Positions 25,001-29,525 of a stretch of DNA of 29,525 bases are shown in pieces; positions within the stretch are counted from its first letter, which is position 1, and each line of letters opens with the position of its first letter. Both the position numbers and the translations under genes were made by a program. Location of the stretch: NCBI RefSeq assembly GCF_021107415.1, contig NZ_JAIOSW010000119.1, forward strand, positions 1 through 29,525, read 5' to 3'. The notes beneath the pieces were generated by a model. It had not been told where the DNA came from. It saw nothing but the letters and a program-made list of their open reading frames with translations, and searched no databases. This DNA is from Desulfobacula sp. GTDB taxonomy: Bacteria > Desulfobacterota > Desulfobacteria > Desulfobacterales > Desulfobacteraceae.

Positions 25001-25845
25001 TCCATGAAATTGACCAGATGTTTTCGGGAAAAATTGAGCAAAAAGGGTTAAAATTTGAACTGAATATTTCAAAGCATCTGCCTGAAATTGTTATTTTAGA
25101 CGAAATCCGGCTAAGACAGATCCTGGTGAATATTGTGGGCAACGCTATTAAATTCACAGATAAAGGTTATGTTCGTATCCACGTGGAGTATCAGGCAAAT
25201 GATCAGATTAAAGAGCAAAGGGATTTGGTTATCTGTGTTGAGGATACAGGTATCGGCATTCGTGATGATGAAAAAGAAAATATATTTAAAGTTTTTTCCC
25301 AGCCCAAAGACCAGGATACAAGCAAATATGGTGGAACAGGTCTGGGACTTACCATATCCAGGCGCCTTGTTGAAATAATGGATGGCAATATTTTTTTTGA
25401 TTCCGCCCCGAACCAGGGCAGCCGGTTTACGATTCACATTAATAATGTCCGGCAGGCACCTTTAATCACCATGAGCCGGGAAGAACAAGCACATGTTAAA
25501 CCCGGTCAAATCACACAGGATTTGTCAAAAACATTTGATGGTGACCTGTCATCCCAAACAATAGACAGACTTAAACAATTACAAAATAAATTAAAAGATA
25601 TTGAAGAAAACACCTGGAATGATCTGAAAGATGCTATGGTGATTGATGAGATCAAAAGTTTTGCCGGGCAATTAAAATTTCTTGCTAAAGAATTTGAATA
25701 TCAATATCTTTATTTATATGCTGAAAAACTTGAAAAACAGGCTGTAAAATTTGATATGGAACAATTGCCCGGTAGCCTGAATTTTTTTTCCAAAATAGGC
25801 AAACATCTTTCTAAAATAATAAGAGAATCAGGAACACAATCTTAA
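22087..25845 (+). CDS. Sensor histidine kinase with periplasmic Reg_prop double propeller
   Basis: The 1252-residue protein starts at GTG 22087 or GTG 22093; the site TAGGG fits the latter slightly better. A signal peptide (about 1-22) leads to about a dozen propeller repeats of the type DPxNPxSLxxxxVxxIxED with WIGT and GGLNxFD elements (about 30-680), a Y_Y_Y domain (about 714-794), one membrane helix (about 800-821), a coiled coil, HisKA with SHEIRTPLN (phospho-acceptor His902), and a HATPase domain with NAIKFTD (Asn1019), EDTGIGI and GGTGLGLTIS. No receiver is fused. A helical C-terminus (about 1150-1252) with FDMEQLPGSLNFF has no phosphotransfer His evident. It would sense a periplasmic ligand, as polysaccharide-sensing Reg_prop kinases do, though the ligand is unknown. 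The partner response regulator is 14 bases downstream. Confidence 0.93.
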   Translation: MKVKFLVSGILILSLICRQAIADERLKFDHPLSTGAYNASVMQDREGFIWVGCTNGIVRYDGYETKTYKAGPNLLSSSYTPGIFEDDEGLFWIGTVGGGLNVFDKKTHSFTYYKNDPNNPESINSDQFNWAPETIDQDSRGHIWLGTLMGLNRFDKKTKKFKSLTHLPDNPNSLSHNSIWTIFIDKNDIIWIGTEKGLDSYHPETKKFVRYFHDPSNPQSIGKGRVYAIEEGNIDILWIGTSQGGLNKFDLKTKKFSQYRHDPDNPDSLAHDEVYSITKDRNGNLWLGRSYAVAAGLEIFNPKTETFRRFRHDPENEDSISGNIIMGCFEDRSGIMWVVENTGPVDKYDPNLKKFEIYRHSPHDSNSLSSNVVPTIIEDNKGNIWFATQLGGLNRLGRNSKFTVFKKDPDNPKGISDNYIFSIIEDHENKLWVSMNNGVHGIFNPATAMFEKKYKNPYASVVARGMIEDKYENDILWFGSEADGLFRFSKKTEEFKQFKNDPNNPESLSASIVLSLFQDNEGVLWVPTQGGGLDRFVKESQTFIHYRMDPKNPQSISGNMVTDCYIDNSGRFWVSTSDGGLNLFDKGAGTFKHFNERHGFKTKSIRAILEDNDRHLWLSSDVGLIKFSLDTKRVITEYSKLDGLQGNNFSLYSTSAYKTRTGQMWFSGLNGVNSFYPDKIINNGYIPSIVLTSLRQGQKNLVFDDCLEQEKSLHLDWRDNFFEFEFIALNYTQPSKNQYAYFLEGFEKEWNHIGNRRYGKYTNIPGGKYVLRLFGSNNDGVWNYKGASLQIHVATKPWKTWWAILIYIVSLAGVLWFFYWFKTQSYEKQLAKERRISEQLRYIDKMRSDLLEKQKAVEKELVKARDNLEVIVAQRTGELKVAKENAEAANKAKGQFLANMSHEIRTPLNLILGFSQALEKDIKDETQKEYISSIRLSGKTLLTLLNDILDLSKIEADKFKIEYRAFNIKQLFHEIDQMFSGKIEQKGLKFELNISKHLPEIVILDEIRLRQILVNIVGNAIKFTDKGYVRIHVEYQANDQIKEQRDLVICVEDTGIGIRDDEKENIFKVFSQPKDQDTSKYGGTGLGLTISRRLVEIMDGNIFFDSAPNQGSRFTIHINNVRQAPLITMSREEQAHVKPGQITQDLSKTFDGDLSSQTIDRLKQLQNKLKDIEENTWNDLKDAMVIDEIKSFAGQLKFLAKEFEYQYLYLYAEKLEKQAVKFDMEQLPGSLNFFSKIGKHLSKIIRESGTQS

Positions 25846-25859
25846 TTCGGAGTTGTTAT

Positions 25860-26420
25860 ATGAGCAAGCAAAAATCATTAGTGCTGGCTGTGGATGATAA
25901 ACCTCAGAACCTTCAGTTTCTTGGCAAGCTTCTGTCAGATAATGGATATGAAGTGGGCATGGCCCAAAACGGTGAGCAGACGTTGAGTTTTGTAAAGAAG
26001 AATGAACCTGACCTGATTTTGCTGGATATCATGATGCCGGGCATGAACGGGTATGAAGTGTGTGAACGATTAAAAAAAGATTTCAGTGCCCGTCACATTC
26101 CCATTATTTTTCTCACGGCTAAGACCGATTCAGAAGATATTGTAAAGGGATTTAATGTGGGGGGTGCGGATTATGTTACCAAACCGTTTAATTCTGCCGA
26201 ACTGCTTGCCAGGATAAAAACCCATATTGAAATCAGGACACTCAGGGGACTTCTCCCCATGTGTTCCAAGTGTAAAAAAATCAGGAATGATGAAGGGTTT
26301 TGGAAACAGGTGGATTCATACATTGAAGAACATTCCCAGATAACCTTTACCCATGGAATCTGTCCGGATTGCTTAATAGAGCTTTATGGGGACGAAGACT
26401 GGTTTAAAAAGAGAAAATAA
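25860..26420 (+). CDS. Response regulator with C-terminal Cys4 putative zinc module
   Basis: The 186-residue protein has a receiver domain (about 5-125) with VDDKP, phospho-acceptor Asp56 in LLDIMMPGMNG, Thr85 in LTAK and Lys107 in TKPF. It then has no DNA-binding or enzymatic domain. Instead residues 132-176 read LPMCSKCKKIRNDEGFWKQV and later THGICPDCLIELYG: two CxxC pairs (134/137 and 167/170) with His164 between, suggesting a zinc-binding fold. The same kind of tail is familiar at the ends of many sensory proteins of sulfate-reducing Desulfobacterota, with no function known to me. GGAG precedes the ATG. It lies 14 bases after the histidine kinase, its probable partner. Confidence 0.9.
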   Translation: MSKQKSLVLAVDDKPQNLQFLGKLLSDNGYEVGMAQNGEQTLSFVKKNEPDLILLDIMMPGMNGYEVCERLKKDFSARHIPIIFLTAKTDSEDIVKGFNVGGADYVTKPFNSAELLARIKTHIEIRTLRGLLPMCSKCKKIRNDEGFWKQVDSYIEEHSQITFTHGICPDCLIELYGDEDWFKKRK

Positions 26421-26499
26421 AGCTTCCTTGATTGCTTTTTTAAAAGATTGCCTTATGTTTACATGAAATATAAATTAAATAGTTACGTTTGGAGTTAAT

Positions 26500-27264
26500 A
26501 TGAGCAAAGTAATCGCAATGTCCGGCAAAGGTGGAGTTGGAAAAACAACAGTTTCAGCACTTGTGATGCGATATTTTACAAAATATCTAAATGATCCGCT
26601 TCTTGCAATTGATGCAGATCCTAACAGTAACCTGGGTGAAACCCTGGGACTTGAAATTGAAAAAACAGTGGGCGACATCCGTGAAAATTTTATGAAAGAC
26701 CCCCAAGGAGTCCCTTCGGGTATGGATAAAATATTGTATCTTGAAATGCTGATGAATCAGGTGTTGATTGAGGAAAAGGATTTTGATCTTTTGGTGATGG
26801 GTCGACAGGAAGGCCAGGGATGTTATTGTATGGTCAATAATATTCTTAACCGGTTTGCCGATGAGCTGGAAGGCAATTATAAATATCTTCTTGTGGACAA
26901 TGAAGCCGGGATGGAACATTTAAGCCGGAGAACCAGTGGTAAGGTGGATATCCTGTTGATGGTCACCGATTATGCCTTAAGGGGACTTCGAGCTGTTGGA
27001 AGAATCAATGAAATGCTGGATAGTCTTAAGCTGGATGTAAAACATAAGGGCCTGATCGTTAACCGGGCACCGGAAAATTTAAGCAAAGTCTTTCTGGATG
27101 AGGTTGAGAGTATCGGTGTTCCCATATTGTGCAGCATACCCGATGACAATAATCTTCTTGAGTTTGATATGGAAAGGCGGTCGCTTCTTGAACTGGAAGA
27201 TGACACCCCGTCAGTTGTTGCCATCAACCAAATGATGGGAAAGGTCAAAGAGATTATTGATTAA
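26500..27264 (+). CDS. cooC: CooC-like CODH maturation ATPase (MinD/ParA superfamily)
   Basis: The 254-residue protein has the deviant Walker A KGGVGKTT (Lys10 and Lys15), AIDADPNSNLGETLG, and LLVDNEAGMEHLSR, all standard for CooC. The GQGCYC motif (Cys108 and Cys110) is the CxC pair that binds metal at the dimer interface in CooC. It loads nickel into carbon-monoxide dehydrogenase, part of the Wood-Ljungdahl pathway in many sulfate reducers. No CODH gene lies in the window, so the target is elsewhere. GGAG lies eight bases before the ATG. It is followed at 26 bases by a methyltransferase. Confidence 0.9.
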   Translation: MSKVIAMSGKGGVGKTTVSALVMRYFTKYLNDPLLAIDADPNSNLGETLGLEIEKTVGDIRENFMKDPQGVPSGMDKILYLEMLMNQVLIEEKDFDLLVMGRQEGQGCYCMVNNILNRFADELEGNYKYLLVDNEAGMEHLSRRTSGKVDILLMVTDYALRGLRAVGRINEMLDSLKLDVKHKGLIVNRAPENLSKVFLDEVESIGVPILCSIPDDNNLLEFDMERRSLLELEDDTPSVVAINQMMGKVKEIID

Positions 27265-27290
27265 CCTGATGGAATAATGGTGGATTAATT

Positions 27291-28058
27291 ATGGGCTATG
27301 TATTTGATTTTCAGGATGCAGGATCATATGATGCCTGGTTTGACCCGGCCAAAAATAAGTATTGCCTGGATTTTGAAATCAAATTAATGATGGATCTTTT
27401 GTCCCCTAAAAAAGGACAGCGAATTCTTGATATCGGCTGCGGCACCGGTATCAGCCTTGAGCCGTTACTGGATAAGGGGTTGAATCTGACAGGGTTAGAC
27501 CCTTCTTTGTACATGCTGGATCTTGCATCAAAAAGACTTGGCAATCATGTGGATCTTCACCGGGGCTCGGCTGAAGATCTTCCGTTTGAGGACAATGCAT
27601 TTGACGCGGCTTTTTTTTTCACAAGTCTTGAGTTTACAGACAGGCCTGCTAAGGCCATTGAAGAAGCCTGCAGGGTGGCAAGGGAAACTGTAATTGTCTG
27701 TGTCTTAAACCGGTATGCGCCATTAAATATGGTCCGCAGGGTTAAAGGTTTTTTTGTGCCCAATATCTTTACCCATGCCCATTTTTTCAGCATCTGGGAA
27801 CTGAAACAAATTCTGTTTGCTATTCTTGGAAATGTTCCTGTTAAATGGAGAACAACCTTGCAATTTCCTTTTGCCTGCGGACAGATAGCAGCGTTTGTTG
27901 AAAACAATAAAATTGTTCAAAAATCATTTTTCGGCACTCTCATTGGCATGAAGATTAAACCGGTGCCGAAATTTCGGACCCGGCCCTTGATGCTGAAGAT
28001 AAAAAAATCAAAGGCCTATCGCCCTGCAACAGGGCTGGCCACACGGATGAGGTCTTAA
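27291..28058 (+). CDS. Class I SAM-dependent methyltransferase
   Basis: The 255-residue protein has motif I ILDIGCGTGISLEPLL (45-60), an acidic ending of strand 2 (LTGLDPSLYML), and motif ED around AEDLPFEDNAFDAAFFFTSL, as in the Methyltransf_11 group. The C-terminal third is basic, with KIKPVPKFRTRPL and KIKKSKAYRPATGLATRM, which could help it bind a substrate or membrane. The substrate is unknown. Position before a prenyltransferase gene hints at lipid or quinone ring methylation but the sequence does not prove it. Ribosome-binding site is weak (GGTGG). AmrS starts two bases after its stop. Confidence 0.85.
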   Translation: MGYVFDFQDAGSYDAWFDPAKNKYCLDFEIKLMMDLLSPKKGQRILDIGCGTGISLEPLLDKGLNLTGLDPSLYMLDLASKRLGNHVDLHRGSAEDLPFEDNAFDAAFFFTSLEFTDRPAKAIEEACRVARETVIVCVLNRYAPLNMVRRVKGFFVPNIFTHAHFFSIWELKQILFAILGNVPVKWRTTLQFPFACGQIAAFVENNKIVQKSFFGTLIGMKIKPVPKFRTRPLMLKIKKSKAYRPATGLATRMRS

Positions 28059-28060
28059 AT

Positions 28061-29071
28061 ATGGAAACCCTGATCTATGATAAACTGGATAAAAAAAGAG
28101 TAAAATGTCAAATCTGTCGTCATTTTTGTGTCATTAAAGATGGGGAAAGGGGAATCTGCCGGGTTCGGGAAAATAGAGGCGGCAGGCTTTATTCTCTGGT
28201 ATATCCAAAAGTGATTGCCACCAGCATTGATCCCATAGAGAAAAAGCCCCTTTTCCATTTAAAACCTGGCTCATCATCCTATTCCATTGCCACAGTGGGA
28301 TGTAATTTTAAATGCACTTTTTGCCAGAATGCCAATATTGCCCAGATGCCGGGGGATTATAATGACTTGATACAGGGAAAAGACTTTTCTCCGGTGGCCA
28401 TTGTCAAAGACGCTGTAAAAACGGGTTGCGACAGCATTTCATATACCTATACTGAGCCCACCGTCTTTTTTGAACTGGCCTTTGAGACGGCAAAGCTTGC
28501 AAAAGACCAAGGTTTGTCTAATGTTTTTGTCACCAACGGGTTTATGAGTACCAAGCTTCTTGAAATGGCTTCTCCTTATCTTGATGCAGCTAATGTGGAT
28601 CTGAAAGCCTTTAATGATAAGTTTTATCAGACCTATTGCAAAGCAAGGCTTGAACCGGTTAAAGAAAATATTAAAACAATGAAAGATATGGGAATCCTGG
28701 TGGAAATAACCACCCTCCTGATCCCGGGTTTGAATGATGACAGGGATGAAATTCAAGCCATGGCTGAATATATTGCCAATGATCTGGGTTGCGAAACACC
28801 CTGGCATATTTCAAGATTTCATCCCTGCTATCATATGATGGATAGACCGGTAACCCCGGTACCCGCATTGGAAAAAGCATATAAGGCAGGTAAAGCTGCT
28901 GGCCTTAGATACGTCTATATTGGAAATGTGCCGGGTCTGTCGTCCGAGAATACCTATTGCCATTCCTGCAATGAACTTCTAGTGAGACGTGCGGGTTATC
29001 AAGTAGAAACTTATTTGCAGGAACAGGGGAAATGTCCTGAATGTGATACAATTGCCTATGGAATATATTAA
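28061..29071 (+). CDS. amrS: AmmeMemoRadiSam-type radical SAM protein AmrS
   Basis: The 336-residue protein is a radical SAM enzyme with its 4Fe-4S motif CNFKCTFC (Cys81, 85, 88) preceded by SYSIATVG. The N-terminal CQICRHFCVIKDGERGICRV and IDPIEKKPLFHLKPG segments are characteristic of AmrS, formerly annotated as pyruvate-formate-lyase-activating-like. A C-terminal Cys pair set (CHSC about 304-307 and CPEC about 328-331) forms a likely zinc ribbon. The AmrS partners AmrA and AmrB are not in the window. GAGG lies seven bases before ATG 28061. Its end overlaps the next gene by 14 bases. Confidence 0.92.
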   Translation: METLIYDKLDKKRVKCQICRHFCVIKDGERGICRVRENRGGRLYSLVYPKVIATSIDPIEKKPLFHLKPGSSSYSIATVGCNFKCTFCQNANIAQMPGDYNDLIQGKDFSPVAIVKDAVKTGCDSISYTYTEPTVFFELAFETAKLAKDQGLSNVFVTNGFMSTKLLEMASPYLDAANVDLKAFNDKFYQTYCKARLEPVKENIKTMKDMGILVEITTLLIPGLNDDRDEIQAMAEYIANDLGCETPWHISRFHPCYHMMDRPVTPVPALEKAYKAGKAAGLRYVYIGNVPGLSSENTYCHSCNELLVRRAGYQVETYLQEQGKCPECDTIAYGIY

Positions 29072-29525
29072 AAACAAGATATTGGTTTATGGGAGAATGA
29101 TTAAATTTTCCCATACAATTTTTGCACTTCCCTTTGCATTGTCCGCCGTGGTGATGGCCTGGGAAAATCATTTGCCCTCAATCTGGGATTTTATCTGGAT
29201 CTTAACGGCCATGGTGGGGGCAAGATCTGCGGCAATGGGGTTTAACAGGATTGTGGATGCAGATATTGATCTTAAAAATGAAAGGACAGCCATAAGGGAA
29301 ATCCCATCAGGATTATTGTCAAAAAAGGAAAGTTTGCTTTTTGTTGTCCTGTCATCCCTGGTATTTATTTTCTGTGCAGCCATGTTGTCACGCCTTTGTT
29401 TGATCCTTTCTTTCCCGGTATTATTTTTTTTATTGTTTTATTCCTATACCAAACGGTTTACAAAGTTTTGTCACCTTTATCTTGGATTTGCCATCTGTCT
29501 TGCCCCTGTGGGAGCATGGGTGGCC
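29058..29525 (+). CDS. UbiA-family prenyltransferase (MqnP-like), N-terminal part
   Basis: From ATG 29058 the frame is open to the window edge (156 codons). GRMIKFSHTIFALPFALSAV is the start typical of UbiA-like polyprenyltransferases of the futalosine menaquinone route. The prenyl-diphosphate-binding motif is FNRIVDADIDLKNERTAIRE (Asn and Asp residues binding Mg2+), followed by LSKKESLLFVVLSSL, and SYTKRFTKFCHLYLGFA. Three or four membrane helices are seen. It attaches a prenyl tail to an aromatic ring in the inner membrane. It overlaps the AmrS end by 14 bases, so they are co-transcribed. The alternative start, ATG 29097, follows GGGAGA closely and would be short. Confidence 0.85.
   Translation, partial: MEYIKNKILVYGRMIKFSHTIFALPFALSAVVMAWENHLPSIWDFIWILTAMVGARSAAMGFNRIVDADIDLKNERTAIREIPSGLLSKKESLLFVVLSSLVFIFCAAMLSRLCLILSFPVLFFLLFYSYTKRFTKFCHLYLGFAICLAPVGAWVA

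Noticed and set aside
1..29525. tRNA, rRNA, CRISPR arrays, insertion sequences or integrase genes
   Set aside because: None was recognised on either strand. The accessory block shows gene remnants but no transposase or attachment site that I can support.

Overview
This 29.5 kb window is a moderately AT-rich bacterial chromosome segment. It suggests a strictly anaerobic, probably sulfate-reducing member of the Desulfobacteraceae (Desulfobacula- or Desulfobacter-like). The inference rests on a multihaem c-type cytochrome, a CooC-type CODH maturation ATPase, an FrhB-family iron-sulfur flavoprotein, an AmrS radical-SAM enzyme next to a UbiA prenyltransferase, and large two-component systems with Reg_prop propellers. 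Taxonomy is inferred from gene content only.

Layout. (1) 1-1448, minus strand: a TetR regulator followed by the start of an RND/MMPL exporter. A shared TGAC-N5-GTCA palindrome lies before each gene, at a candidate promoter. (2) About 1850-8670, accessory region: a fragment resembling the N-terminus of PLD/SNF2-type helicases, a C-terminally short RhuM-family gene, an RNase HI-like gene, a hotdog thioesterase, a SpoIIAA/STAS-like protein, a C-terminal DUF711 remnant, tiny basic ORFs before a coiled-coil protein, a five-haem cytochrome, an antitoxin/RelE-ParE pair whose toxin is frameshifted, and a standalone HNH nuclease. (3) 8874-12620: a strong hairpin before mntP (Mn efflux), an amidohydrolase, and tex. 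(4) 12677-14379, minus strand: a cyclic-nucleotide-binding protein without a DNA-binding domain and an FrhB-family protein, with a 14-bp inverted repeat bracketing the sensor gene. (5) 14663-22006: AsmA-family protein, DUF4197 protein, beta-CASP metallo-beta-lactamase RNase, an acyl-ACP thioesterase split by a one-base frameshift, and a Lon-like AAA+ protease. (6) 22087-26420: a periplasmic-propeller histidine kinase with its own response regulator, which ends in a Cys4 putative zinc module. (7) 26500 to the window end: a tight run of CooC-like ATPase, methyltransferase, AmrS radical-SAM protein and a UbiA-type prenyltransferase cut by the window edge.

How the parts fit. The right half looks like ordinary core chromosome: envelope maintenance, RNA processing, protein quality control, sensing and cofactor/quinone synthesis. 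The 1.85-8.7 kb stretch has the marks of a turnover hotspot: gene tails without heads, frameshifts, a toxin-antitoxin pair and an orphan nuclease. I see no CRISPR array, rRNA, tRNA, insertion sequence or integrase. No complete new system is evident. The most testable leads are the TetR operator pair, the repeat around the cNMP-sensor gene, the mntP leader hairpin, the coupled mini-ORFs, and the kinase/response-regulator pair with the unusual Cys4 tail.
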